This document shows positions 1 through 12,247 of a stretch of DNA of 64,000 nt, piece by piece; within the stretch, counting starts at the first letter, position 1, and every line of letters starts with the position of its first letter. The notes under the pieces were generated by a model that worked only from the letters and a program-made list of their open reading frames with translations, did not search any database and was not told the origin of the DNA. A program made the position numbers and the translations under genes. Location of the stretch: positions 3,735,600-3,799,599 of the forward strand of contig KL647289.1 in the NCBI GenBank assembly GCA_000727475.1, written 5' to 3'. This stretch comes from Sarcocystis neurona (Eukaryota; Apicomplexa; Conoidasida; Eucoccidiorida; Sarcocystidae).

Positions 1-3000
1 ATTCGTTTGCAAGAGTGTCACAGGCTCTTCTTGAGGTCTCCGCTATCCAGAAAGGCCCCTGTTTCGACAAACGTTTGCGAAGCAGGGGAGTAGTGATCCC
101 TGCTGAAGCTTTACTGGGTACAGGTGTGCTATTGACTGCTTCAAGTCTTCAGGTCAGGACCGTTGCAAACGCTGGCGGCAGATGAAGATGTGAAATTGCT
201 GTTTTGTGTAAAGAGTTTAAGCTGACCGAATCTACGTTTCTACACAACTTCGAGTGGCGACGGACACAAAGGGAAAACAGGTGCTGCACAGGTGACCACA
301 AGACACTTGCGGCGTCGCTGCTGCAGTGTAGGGCAAAGACAGAAATACTAGAGGGAGTGTAAAGTTGTGTGGGACGGAGAGGGGAACGGTCAATCTATTT
401 TTGGCATAAAGACTCTGTCGTTTCGTTAGAAATTCTTGAGAGGTTTTGCCTGCAACTCTGCAGCTCCTGGGTGCATACTGCAACCTAATGCAACTGTCGT
501 TTAGCGTTGCGGCTATGCGCGTCACACCGAGGTGAAATAACGGTGTGTTGAAATCCTAAAGGGCTGGAGGGAAGGTTTAGAAGATTTATAGCAATCTGAC
601 AGAATACGGAACGACGGCGTGACACGAAGCAACCTATGTGAAGATGAAGATCTAGTAGAGGCCGGGCCTCAGCGTTCTCGCAAAACTGGTGACCATTCTG
701 CGGAATGGACGCACCATGATGTACTACCTTACCGTCTCGGCTTTAGACGATAGCAACTGCTGCTGCAGTCATCCAGTGCGTGGTTTCAGTATTTGCAGTG
801 ACAAACAAGCACGTTAGGAACCATCTTCACGTGTCGCCTTCTCTTGTAGCACCTATCAGGGTTGTGTTTTAAAAGATGGGGTTAGGAAGCACTTGACCTT
901 TTGTGTCCAGTGCTCGATTGTCGCACAGGCTGTAGACGTAATACAAGATCGGCAGATGTGGTGTTGACTGAGGTGGTACACGCCTTCTGATGCGGCAACT
1001 GTATCTTTCGGAAACAAAGGAGCTACCACCAGCCGCGGGTATCTGCCTCTTCGGTTTACTGGCACATGTGTTTTATGGATGGTAAAAGTATCAGCATACG
1101 ACGGAGGTTTGTCGTGGCGATGTTCCGTTTCCATGTGTACCCTAGTTAGTAATGATAAAAATACAAGCGGACACGTCGGAGGGCCGTGAACAGCTGCGAA
1201 GGCGGAAAAGAGGGGGCAAGAGGGCAAATAAAACACCACAGGACGAAAGGTGATGAACAGACTGCTACGGCCAGCCACCCAAGCTGGGAAATGCAACTGG
1301 TTTTTCGAGGCTGGGGACGCGCCGGCTGAAGTTCTGGAGCAGAGGCATATGCGAAGCCGAGGAAGAGATGATGGACTGTGACAATGGGCAGATCAAAGCA
1401 GCAAGGTAATTGCGTAGGCCAACGTTGACAAGACAGAGAGGTACGACGATCCAGAAGAGGCCAGTTAGAGGTCAGCGCGTCGGTGACACCAACGTGAGGA
1501 GTGACAAATGAGTTCTGCGGCGTTTTCTCCGAGTGCCCTGTACAGGCGTGTATTTTCATCTGAAAGGTGAACTGCTTTCGTTGTCAATCACATCTTCCGC
1601 ATCTCCACGTGTACGATCTTCTACTTAAAAATACACTAGCGTGTACCGGCGTATAGGGTATCCATTTGTTTTGAAGCTCTTCTGTACGTGGTACACGCAC
1701 ACGCATGGAGAGAATAATGGAAACATACGAGGACGGCAACTCAGGTGAGACTGCTGATGATGTAAGAGTTTTTAACGGCACAACGGCTGGAATGTTTGTA
1801 AGTGAGGCGTGTGCAATGTTGTAGCGGCTCAAACCGAATGCTGGTACACACAAAGGGCAGCAACGGTGCACAACTTCACACGCATATGCTGAAGATGTAT
1901 CTATGCGGATATTCTCTGAGCCATGTTCATTGACTCCGTAAATCTCCCATCGGAGGCACCTCCTGAGCAGGCGACACTGACTTTCAGTGACTTCGTATCT
2001 CATCCACTTGAGAAGCTCTTTCGTGTGGTTCTCGCAGGCGCAAGTTGCACAATGTGTATCTTTGTACGAAAAGCGCATCATTTAATTTCTGCGTTTGTTG
2101 TGTGCCCCACAAACTGCGTGCGTCATTTTGCTATTTTATCCTCACGCGCCAAGTATAATTTTGGATAGACCACATACAGGTTTTCCCGAGGAAGTGCCGC
2201 TCTTGCTGAGGACGTGAGCCTTCATTTGAGGATGATTAGTCCTCATAGAGCGGAAGCACCGTACGTGATACCTGCTTGGATGTTGTCGAGTTCGCCCAAC
2301 GTGGATAGTCCTCGCGCTGCAACACACGGGTTTGTGGGCCCCATATATTGAAGTTTTTCTGCATATACGTGCAGCCTTATTCGACTGCGGCAGTGCATTA
2401 GAGTTTCGCCGGACTTTATGTGCTCGAAGACGGTGCAGAACAAGGTACGCAACTGCACAGGCGGAGGAAAGTAGGTCGCCTCGAGGACGTTGAGGCAGAC
2501 CGAACCTGTTGGGTGAGAGCACGAGTTGAGAACTTGAAGAGTTTGCCCAGCGAAGGGAAGGACAGCTGCAATTTGCAGGCAGGTTTGGGAAGTTGAGGAG
2601 GTTTTAAGCTTGGAAACGAGAGGAGTGTCAAGAAACGTGGATGCGAGGTACGTGTGGGGTGATACGGAGGGTTCTGATCCACTAGCTCACTTTACTTCGT
2701 CAGCAGATATACACGCTTACCAGTCTCTTCGTACTGAGCTATGTTTACAGCTGCTTTACAGTTACTGCTTTCACCGACGCAGGCAGGTACTTGCCAGAGC
2801 GGTTCGGTCTTTGCACTGTGTCCTTCTCGAAAATTCCGTCGTTAGAAAGCGCACCCGCAGGAGTCGGAAATGCGGGCTACACTTCTGCATACTGAGAGCG
2901 GCGTACATACGTTTGCACTAAATTTCATTTTACCATCCTTTGGTCACCCTGCGGTACGCACGGCAGTGCTTTCGTCGTCGCAAACATCTGCATTTTACAC

Positions 3001-3339
3001 ACGTATGTATCCACAGATGACTCGATTGAAAACACGTCCATCTTTCTTCGTGCAGACAGGAAGGTAGGCCCACACATCCGGCCCACCGCAGTCAAGAGGC
3101 ACAGGCTCCCAGTATAACAATCTTCCTAGTCAACGCGCATAGCACAACGGTTGCAGGCCTGTACTCAAAAAGTCACCTACACACTATCTTGTGCCTTCTT
3201 TGTGCGTGCCACAGATGTGTGACACACACGTGTATACGTATAATCGGCGTATGTGGATGGGGGTACATTGTCATCTCCGAGTAGCACATCAAGTTTGTCT
3301 GTTACCGTGCGTGGGTATGTATAGAAAGGTTACAGTGAC
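1..3339. other. Stretch without recognisable gene
   Basis: All reading frames are short and low in complexity, and none shows a domain, signal peptide or set of phase-matched splice sites that I recognise. The longest open frames (about 140-165 codons on the minus strand between 1146 and 2081) have the amino-acid mix of chance frames in balanced-composition DNA. The right end is probably the 3' flank of the minus-strand gene that stops at 3340. Untranslated or very divergent exons cannot be excluded. Confidence 0.5.
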
Positions 3340-4611
3340 TCACACGCCGGCTGCGACTGCTGCTGCTGCCGCTGCCCTCTGAGCAGCAGCTCTCGTTCGG
3401 CGTGGCGCCACAAGAGGAGGCGGCGGAGGCGGCGCGAGCGAAACACAGTCAGTGGTGGTGCCAGGGCTGGCGGGCACCTTTCCTTCCGTCCCCTGCTGTG
3501 GATCCACTCTGCTACGCTGCCCCCTCTTTACTCGTGTGCGACTGACGGAGCGCCGCTGTTGCCCGTGCTGCTGAAAAGGCTGCTGTCTCCGCTCCTGTAA
3601 CACTTGCCGCAAGTCTTGTTGCTGTGTCGCCTGCTGCTCTTGCTCTACCTGCTTCTTTTCCTGTGTATTCTGCAACAGCAATTGCTGTTCTACCCCGTCG
3701 TGTTGCTGCAGTTCCTGCCATGGTCCCTGCTCACGCAGTCGTTGCTGGCGTTTGCTGCTGCGTTTTCTTGGGTGGACAGCAGGGTCAGGTCTACCTCCAG
3801 CTCGACGTTTACCACAAACAGAAGCGTGTTCTTCTACATCAAGTTTTCCAACCAACGCCTGCCGCTGTCCTTTGTCTTCTTTCCTCTCCCGCGAGTCTCC
3901 CTGTATGCGGTTTTGGTGCTGCTGGTTGCTTTCCTGCCGTAGTGGCTGCCGGTGCTCTTGGGGCGTGAGCGGAGCGCTTACTCTGGTCCTCGGCTGCTCC
4001 TCAAAATTATTTTTTCTGGACCAGTCGTAGAAAATATGCTCTTCTGCTGTCTTTGAAGAGCCGCGGCAGGCGGCGCCGCACAAACCGACGACACAGCAAC
4101 TCACGAATACAGAAAACCAAAATGTTGTAATACTTTCAACAAAGTGGAACGCTTGCACTATGAGTCTCCGGCCGCGGGTCGCGCTGCGCGATGCCGCTGC
4201 AGCAGCGCCTTCAAGAAGTGCATTACCCAACGATATAACGCTTTCTGACAGGAGCTCGTTCAAGCCTAAATGCGCGAGAAATATGTAAGCTCCTAACACT
4301 CCTACTACCAAAAGAGATACGAGCAGGGAAGCGTGTAGGATGCCACCGGCTGCGTACGTGTGCTTCAGCGTGGCATTTAGTCTTCGACAACAGTGAGTTC
4401 TAGCGCCAGAGGAGCAAGGTTGCCTACTACAGTATTTCCGCAGCAGCCCCTCTTGCCAACAATGCCGCTGCTGCAACTGGTCCTGTTGATGCCACTGCTG
4501 CGGATGTCTCCGGGGGCGAGTGAAGAATCCGAAGTTCGTTAAAACAGCAGCGGCACTGGCACCGTCGGAGAAATGTACGAAACATGGTGTTTCTCCCGTT
4601 GCTGCATCCAT
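3340..4611 (-). CDS. Hypothetical two-pass membrane protein with Gln/Ala-rich tail
   Basis: Function not recognised. From the first ATG (4611, context gccATGG) to TGA at 3340-3342 the frame gives 423 residues. About residues 85-118 hold a strong hydrophobic segment (LLVSLLVVGVLGAYIFLAHL) after a Cys/Arg-rich region, and a second lies at about 158-182 (FWFSVFVSCCVVGLCG). Between them is a short Ala run. From about residue 205 the chain is hydrophilic, with basic clusters, many Gln from CAG codons, a run of seven prolines and a C-terminal Ala-rich stretch. Codon-level CAG/GCA repeats like these are usual in coccidian coding sequence and support translation on this strand. The frame stays open upstream of the ATG to about 4887, so the ATG may be internal. 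An acceptor (tttttaccag, exon from 4858) is in phase with the glycosyltransferase exon ending at 6503, so this could be the last exon of that gene. Confidence 0.5.
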   Translation of the reverse strand: MDAATGETPCFVHFSDGASAAAVLTNFGFFTRPRRHPQQWHQQDQLQQRHCWQEGLLRKYCSRQPCSSGARTHCCRRLNATLKHTYAAGGILHASLLVSLLVVGVLGAYIFLAHLGLNELLSESVISLGNALLEGAAAAASRSATRGRRLIVQAFHFVESITTFWFSVFVSCCVVGLCGAACRGSSKTAEEHIFYDWSRKNNFEEQPRTRVSAPLTPQEHRQPLRQESNQQHQNRIQGDSRERKEDKGQRQALVGKLDVEEHASVCGKRRAGGRPDPAVHPRKRSSKRQQRLREQGPWQELQQHDGVEQQLLLQNTQEKKQVEQEQQATQQQDLRQVLQERRQQPFQQHGQQRRSVSRTRVKRGQRSRVDPQQGTEGKVPASPGTTTDCVSLAPPPPPPLVAPRRTRAAAQRAAAAAAVAAGV

Positions 4612-6502
4612 GGCAATCTTCTGCAGGGGCGAAGGACGGAAAAAGGGCGCTGGTCGCACTGCGCACAGCTGCTGACGGCCCAGTGCAGTAGCAGATTTTG
4701 CGGAGGTGGCTAAAGCGTGAGGGAGATCAACAGGATAGGGGGGGCGAAAAACAGTGGAAGAAGAAGCGGAACTACGGCGATGCGAAGATTGGGGAATGGC
4801 GGTGTGCGAACCCGAAGGAGGTGTGGAAGAAGGAAGTGTTACGCTGGAAGGAGGGCTGCTGGTAAAAAGTTGAGGGGACTGATGCACTGCCTGAGCATGG
4901 GCCTCGGCGTAGGAAAGGATGCGAATGCTGCGACTGCATAAGCAAGGAGGACGGTAACGACAGACTCACATTCATACAGGGCTTCACTGCTTCCTTGCGG
5001 GGTGGCTTTGTTACCTGTTATTGTAGACCTTGACTGTGAGACATAAATCTCCGTGCTGATAGAAGTGTGTGAATCGTGTACGACTGCGTTCAACGTACGC
5101 TTGTAGAGATATTGTATACAGAAGACTTGATCTTCCAGCCTCCTGATGCGCGAATGTGGAAGCGCATACAATCCTCGTCGGACCGGGTACGTGCTTAAGC
5201 ACATATATACATATATAAATACGTACACACAAGCATTCGTACATACACGTGCGCACGCATGAATATTCATTCATGCATTAACAACTGAATAGTCAGACGG
5301 ATGCCCACACGCTTCAACCCGGGTATTGTTGAACTCCTACGTATACAAGCATACATGATACGTACCTCCTGGTACACGTATTGAAGGCACACGCTGAAGC
5401 AGAAAAGTACGTATGTATTTACAGATTAAATTGGTCAGTTACACGTTATTGGTAATATTCGCGTTCTGCAACTCTCTTTCAGTAGCTGTTTTGTTTGCGT
5501 GGAACGGCCACTCTGAACGAACAGTAGTAATAAACAAATCGGGCACCTGTGACGTGGGAGGACTCGTATACATAATCTTCAGTAATCAGAACATATATCT
5601 TGATATTTGCTTATTTCAGCGCCAGATATACATCCACTTTGTTTTCGAAGAGACAACATACTATGGAAAAGTAATTAGGGTGCGACGGTGGTCAGGCGTC
5701 TGTTGAGAGACACAGTTGAATACGTGAAAGCACTGGCTGCGTATACCTCGGACGTTCCCGCAGACAGTAAACTTCTATGTGTGCTTATCGTCGTTTACGC
5801 GGACAGCAAACAAAAAGCCAAGAGCTCCCGCCACGGCTTCGTGGTGGTGAGATGAGTTTGCTACCCTCTTGTCGTGTGCGGGACACGGGAAATTTGAGAC
5901 TTTGTGTTCCGCACAAGGTTGTCAGTGTGGATTGGTTGCGCCCACATTATAGTATACTCGTATGTTACACCAGATTCTTCGGGAATTTGGTCGGCACCCC
6001 ACACGTATGTAACTAGCTTATCTTGTTAGAGACTGCCGGTTTCTGCTGACACCGTTGCCGCCTTGTAGATTGGGATTATTTGTTTAGTTCAACCATACAC
6101 ACGTATACGTATGTATCCATGTGTGTACACACAAATAATGCATGGTGATCGCCACTACAAAGAATATACGACTACCACACTCATGCCTAGGCATGCGTTA
6201 GTACTCATACAGGTGTCCGGAAAGCGTAAGTGTGCTGCATTTTCCAAGACTTCTTGCGTGCTTTCGTTGGAAAGAGATAGCACGAGGTAAAATAGCTTGC
6301 CACTAGCGAGGGCAGCTCACAGACGCGCTCCTACATCCGTACACACATAGCTACAGAGGAGACGAGTCTCACACTTTCAAATGTGTAAGTCTCCACGCGT
6401 ATGTGTACTGAAATATTAGCTTTGGAAAGGAGACTTTACGCATCGTGCCTTAAGCGCTTTGGCCGACATCAAGGTTGTGAACGCACTACACAGTGCCCCT
6501 AC
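4612..6502. other. Intergenic stretch or intron
   Basis: Between the two minus-strand coding regions. It contains ACGT/TATA-rich microsatellite-like sequence around 5190-5260 and 6090-6140 and no exon I can place. If the PLOD-like gene continues downstream, its missing C-terminal exon(s) should lie here, or 4859-6502 is one intron leading into the frame that ends at 3340. Confidence 0.4.
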
Positions 6503-8743
6503 CTCGTGTGGCACTGGTGAAAGATGGAACAGTTCTCATCAATGGAGATTATATCGTTCGGCCTTCCTTTATAAAGCGACGAGAATAACGCCTGAATAGA
6601 GATGTCGTCTTGGTGTGCCTTGGCTAGGACATGCACAACGCTCCCCGCGTAGCCGATAAACGCGCCTGGAAACATCGAGAGAATACATATATTAGGTCCT
6701 CGCATACGTGTTCTCACCGACCAGCTGAACGTGGGACGTTCGAAGGGAACACCCGTGTCCATAACTGATACGTCGAGCCATTGTGAGGTGCAGGTCCAGT
6801 CCTGCGGTCAGTGGAGTAGGCACGGAGATATATACGTAGAGAGAGACGTACATAGTGAGGGAGAGATAGTAAACATGTACACTGAGTAATTAAAGCGTAG
6901 TAATTCCCCCCCGGAGAGATATAGCCCTACGGGCAGACGCGCAGCACGGAAGACGTGAAGTGTTGGGTGTCATTCGCGATCCATTCTTTGTTGGGTTGGC
7001 AGCTTCGCAGCAGCAGTTGCTTCTTTGCATCGACGTATGTTGTCCGAACATATTCCTGCTTGATCTCCATGATAGCGACGGACCCCAGCAGTGCACGTGT
7101 GCCTACCCAAAGAGAGACGTCACAGTTACTAATACATCAAATACGTAACACTGCGTGTACACACTTGTGCACTTGTACAGGTAAAGCGTACCTACCTTGA
7201 AAGAAATATATAGATGGGAAGTGGAATGTAGTCATGTGCAGGTATAAGCACAAGCATTCGAATGTACCTACAGGTCGGTGAAGGACGTTACAAGTGTGGA
7301 CGCATATGCCTATACATATGTCTGCAGAAGTTTGCACTTGTGCACGTCGTCAGTCGCGACCAGCGAAGGCAAGGTGCCGTACGTGATGCTCAAACATAGT
7401 GCCACATTCACCTGCATGGGGCTCCGGATCAACCCTTCCGCCCACGCCTGCTGAACCTACTGCTGCCTCTGCTACTTTCGGATGTCCGAGTCTTGAAAAG
7501 GATGCGCGTCCTTCGAGGTCGGTATGAGTCTTCAACGCCATGCAAACGATGCGCCCTCCTGAAGGCGCGGAAATGATTAGTGGACATCCACTACAGTCAC
7601 AACACATGTTGGAATTCCTACAGATAGTTTCTGCACCTATCCGTGCAGATTCATGGATGACCACATATATATACATATATTTATATATATATATAAATGT
7701 ACGTATACATACGGACGTGTATATGGGTAGGTCGACATACAGAATATATAAATTTATATGCAGATATATGCAGAAAGACAGAGTAGATATTTACAAATGT
7801 GTATACGCCCTTCACACTAGAAAGAGTGAAACATGTTTCTGCGCTTGCCTGCATGTAACTACATACGGATGAGATCGTGTTTGCTTCCACTTGCAATCTC
7901 ATATTTTCGTTACCTACTAGGATCGCCGCCAGCATTGCACGGAACACTTGATTTCACCTCGAGTGCTAGAATGACACTTGGACTGCATGTGACCTGCGCT
8001 TACGCAGGTTCTATAGGGTTGGTAATAGACTTCCTGTTAATCCTTGCGCGCACGATATACAGTGAAGGGAAAAAACTCTAGTCTGTAGATCTACCGAGAT
8101 ATTATTAGGAACTACAACACGCGTGACAGTCGTCCGCAACTCGCTTTGAACAAGTGATGCAAACTGATTTCAGATAATAATCTATACTTACGTTTGAAGA
8201 CCATAAGTGTTTATGAAGGACAGGACAAGGTGTAGCTTTTTCTCGTATGTGCGTATACGTATATACACGCCTATATACTGGAACACGTCTTTGGCTTGGA
8301 CTCGACTCGCTGCTCGTGCACTGCGGTGGACACCGAGAGGTATTAAGTTTCTGAAGGTGTGGACGTAGCTCACTGAATTCATGAAATTTCTCCAGAATGA
8401 CTTCTCTGTGTTGCAAAACGAGGCCTGAGAAGCCCTCTAGTACTACGACGACCTCATCCTCGTCCAGTTCCTCACACAAGTCCAAAATTTTCCGTGCTCT
8501 CCAACCCTCTCGTGGACCCTTCAGTTCCTCCTTCCATCCAATGACACGGACATTTATATCCAGTATAGCACAACAATAAAGTAATGGTATGAGGGAATCA
8601 TCTGCGTGCGTTGCAACTACAACTACGTGAACGGAAGAGGCGGCAGCTGATCGACGATGGCGTAGAGAGCGTCTCGTGGGTGACGAAGCTGCTGAGTACT
8701 CAAGAAGAAAGCTGCATGGCGATCTGTACGTTTGGGGAGACAT
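6503..8743 (-). CDS. PLOD-like glycosyltransferase domain protein, three exons found
   Basis: Exons on the minus strand: 8743-8374, 7630-7412, 6665-6503 (phases 1, 1, then 2), about 250 residues. The ATG at 8743 has an in-frame TGA 12 nt upstream. The protein follows the glycosyltransferase domain of procollagen lysyl hydroxylases. It begins with a beta strand HVVVVATHADD, then IGWKEEL where PLODs have a GxGExW-like element, then DEDEVVVVLEGF matching the metal-site strand, then KFHEF, LIISAPSGG, GAFIGYAGSVV and finally IISIDENCSIFHQ, which is the PLOD LD-CxIFQ element. Such domains transfer glucose or galactose to hydroxylysine-linked acceptors in the ER; the substrate here is unknown. The family's metal-binding DxxD/ExxD reads ExxS (LEGFSG), so activity is uncertain. 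No signal peptide, and no 2-oxoglutarate dioxygenase domain nearby. The C-terminal exon is unresolved; an exon may lie at 6931-7102. Confidence 0.6.
7663..7699. repeat. TA/CA microsatellite
   Basis: Near-uninterrupted ATATAC/TATATA run just upstream (in minus-strand terms) of the acceptor at 7631, within intron 1 of the PLOD-like gene. Confidence 0.8.
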
Positions 8744-11506
8744 CTTCTCTACAGGGTTTCAAGGATGTGACCATCAAACAAAAACCATCATACAGGCATC
8801 TTCTCTTTGCACCACCGATGTATTCACAAAAGAAACAGAGCTCCTTTGGAGGCTTTTCCCCACGAACAATCAGTGCACTCAATGGAGGATGAAAACCTAG
8901 GTCCACGTGCCGCATATGTCAGAGGAAGGTTGCAGTTGCTACGAACGAAAAACCTCTTCGGATGTCGAAAGTTATCGTCGGACGTAACGGCAGGGTCCTC
9001 GAGGAGCCTTTTGTAGAATGGACGCATTTTACAGGTAACAAAGCTGCCTACGACGCTATGCGCTACGCGAAGGCAACGTGTTGAACACGGCAAGGCACCT
9101 GCTCTAAAATTGGACGCAGGTGGGCTACTCCGAACACGTAGTAGTCCTGTCAACACACTCTTCAGCACCTCCCGCCGGAGACATTCGAGGGCGCCTGAAG
9201 GAATTCTTGAACAGAGGGCGAACGAATTCACGAGGCACACAAAGCATGCAAGACGTTGTGCTGTTTATGATGTTTGATAAGTTTTAAGGTAAAGCACAGG
9301 GATCGTAGGCAGCATTCTCCCTGCTTCGTGGAAGAATATAGAAAATTAACACGGGGGGATGGAACACATTGCAGATATTCAGTGCCTCAATTTTGGAGGT
9401 AGGGAGAAGCAGGCAGCGCACTCAAATATTGCACACCAAAGTGGTAGCCCCTGATTTGGAACCGGCAGCAGAACCCTCGCAAGAAGAAAGTACCTGCTTT
9501 TCTTCTACTATCTTCTGTGGGCGGAACTGTGATACTCAGAGCTATGTCGGTACCTGCCGACGTGCGCTACACAGAGGGCGACACGTGGACGAAATACATG
9601 ATAACTCAAATTCAAAGGAAGCGTTGAGCAGGTTGAGGCAGAACACGACGCGACACACTGCCTTTCGAGCACTTACAGAAAGGGAGGGAAGTTTAACCAG
9701 ACACGCACAACACACCTCCCAGAAAACCTGCACGGTGGGGCCTGTCGACTCTTTGTAAGTGTCCGTGTAAGTAATGGAACATTTTTCTTGCAGATATACC
9801 TCTCTCTTTGTGTCTTCTACTGAACTTGTCAAAAAAGGGGAAAGCGCTTCGAAGAACGTATTCCATTCAGAGGATCTAAGTAGTTGTATTGCCGGCATGC
9901 CAATGAGGACTGACTCAATCCATCACGTGAAAACGACTTGCTGGGCCTACTCACACTACAGAGACTATAACCACGTAATCAGGGTCAGGAACGTACTTTT
10001 TTTCTTGATACTGTGCAAAGCGGGGGCGGGTGGACAGCGTGTGTTGCAGCAGGCGTACACATGCTCTGAATGCCCACACCTGCACACTTTTGCTCGAACG
10101 TATTCTATTGTCAATCTAACTCTGAGCGAAAAAAATTCTACGTACGTGCAAGTGTGCGCTTCTCGTGGGCGTATGTACAAGCTGCAAGGTTCTATATGCC
10201 TGTATACGCTGTTAAGTATCAAGGTGGATAAACGTGGAGGGATACACGAGCGCACACGTTATGTGCATGTGTGTGCGGATCGAAGAAATGCATGTCTGCA
10301 TGCGTGCATATCTTTGTGTGTGAAATTAACAGCGAGCATACGTCCCTGCAGAGGAAAATAATGCAACACGAGTTTGCTAATAATAGAAGAGCAGCTTGCC
10401 TACGGGGCCTTCTTTTCATTCACGGACGTAAATTTGGGGCGTCGGCTACACGTGGGCTCTGCCCCACTCTACTGTGCTTATCGACTCTCAAGCGGAGCGA
10501 GAGACCCAGGCCTGAGGCGCGCATGGGCATTCTGCGCACTGGCACACGTGTGTAGGCGAACCCAGAGGGCTAGTTCCTTTCCGCATCCACTTGACTGACA
10601 CGCGCCACCACATGGACACTCAGGACGCATAAGTCGTCGTATTGGCTCAAATCACCTGTTACTGTTGCATCATATCGCGCCGGTGTACGAGGCGCGCTAA
10701 GGAAGCAAACAATTTAACTAATACGTTTGTGAATAGATATACAGACCCGCACAACTGGTAAACATTTCCTACTTGTGACATAAACTCTATGGAGATGATG
10801 ATCCATTGTGCCGAGATGCACTAACATGCGTAAGTGTATGCTGTGCGCGCTGTCCTGGTGAGCGCTGCAAATGACAGGGTCGGTTACGAGAGTCTTTTTC
10901 GTCCCCTGCAGTGGTCCTCCCTAGTCATTATTTGGATGCGTGAGCTCGCGACGATCTATCCACAGCCTTCCCACGAGTAAGTTGTAGTTGCTGCTGCGTG
11001 GCAAGAGGAATCCTGCTTGTGCTCACGCGTGCGCTGTTCTCTCCAAGGTACGGTGTTCTGGGGGTGAGCCAGTTTGCGACTGGCCTAGCGAAGCTAGCGT
11101 TCGTAGGAAGATCTCTGGATGAATAGGGGTATGTCTCAAAGAGAATTCGAATCGTACCGGTCAGACGCTCTGGCGGAGTCGACATCGCTGGTGCCTCCTA
11201 CTACTGATGAGAAGCAAAAGTCGGGAAACGCTAGGGTGCACGTTGGCATACACTTGTCGATCTTAGTGTACAACGTTTCCGTAGACATATTGAGTGCATC
11301 TGTGACAGTTTTAACAATTCAGTGTGATCAAAGGGCAAGCAGAGCCTGCGAATGCGTACCTAGCATGTCTGCGGGCTTGTAGCGCACACTGCGGGGTAGC
11401 TGCAGCATGAGTTACGTACCTGCCGCAGCAAGTCCGTACGCGGTCGCAGGTATCGCGGTAGGTTGCGTCCAGACTTGTGTCTATTCACAATTTAAAAGGC
11501 GAAATG

Positions 11507-11663
11507 CATAGTTTGCCATCGTAACGACATCACCTTACTATATCTGCGCCTTTCATCTTGCATATCTTTGTGCCCCAGTGGTTCATAGTTTCCCATCGTA
11601 ACGACATCACCTTACTATATCTACGCCTTTCATCTTGCATATCTTTGCGCCCCCCGTGGTTCA
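11507..11663. repeat. 77-bp tandem duplication
   Basis: Two adjacent copies, 11507-11583 and 11584-11663, each starting CATAGTTT and sharing TCGTAACGACATCACCTTAC and TTTCATCTTGCATATCTTTG. They differ by a handful of substitutions and a 1-3 base length change near the GTGGTTCA end. The period is not a multiple of three. Confidence 0.9.
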
Positions 11664-12096
11664 CGGGCAAGGTGCTGGCACGCTGCCCAAGACAGTACAG
11701 TTTTTGGAGCATCGCGTTCTCGACCCAACTAGAGCACAGAGGGCAGACGAAAACAATTGTGACTCCATTCAAAAAGTGGATTTGCCACTACGCCGTTCCA
11801 AGCTACGTGGCGCTGCTTCACCGTTGAGCTACGCACCCCCTCGCAAGAAGTTGGTCAGGGGAGGGTACTGAGCGAGCAGGTTTGTACCTCCCCGTGAGTG
11901 ACTGCGCAGACTGATGGAGTTTGTGCCCCGCGTGCAGGCCAGTAAACACGATATTTCTGCGTGAAAGCCTTCTTCGGCCAAAATGTAGAAACCGTCACCT
12001 GTTTACTGGTTGTGGTTTGGGTGTCCGGGTTCAATGCTCCAAATCTTCCTTACGGAGCCCACTCCTTCGCATTAACCTCTTAGTGGAATGCGGACT

Positions 12097-12247
12097 ACAA
12101 AGGAATTCTGCGGCATTGTTCGGTGTCGTCTTCATGGAAGAATACAATGAACTGGATCCTCGCAGACGGACACAAAGGAATTCTGCGGCATTGTTCGGTG
12201 TCGTTTTCATGGCAGAATACGATGAACTGGATTCTCGCAGACGGGCA
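12097..12247. repeat. 75-bp tandem duplication, 25 codons per unit
   Basis: Copies at 12097-12171 and 12172-12247 share ACAAAGGAATTCTGCGGCAT and differ at about five positions. On the plus strand both copies lie in one open frame (about 11921-12286) and give a 25-residue repeat containing NSAALFGVVFM followed by EEYNELD or AEYDELD. Three of the five differences change the residue, so there is no clear sign of selection on a protein. Confidence 0.9.
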
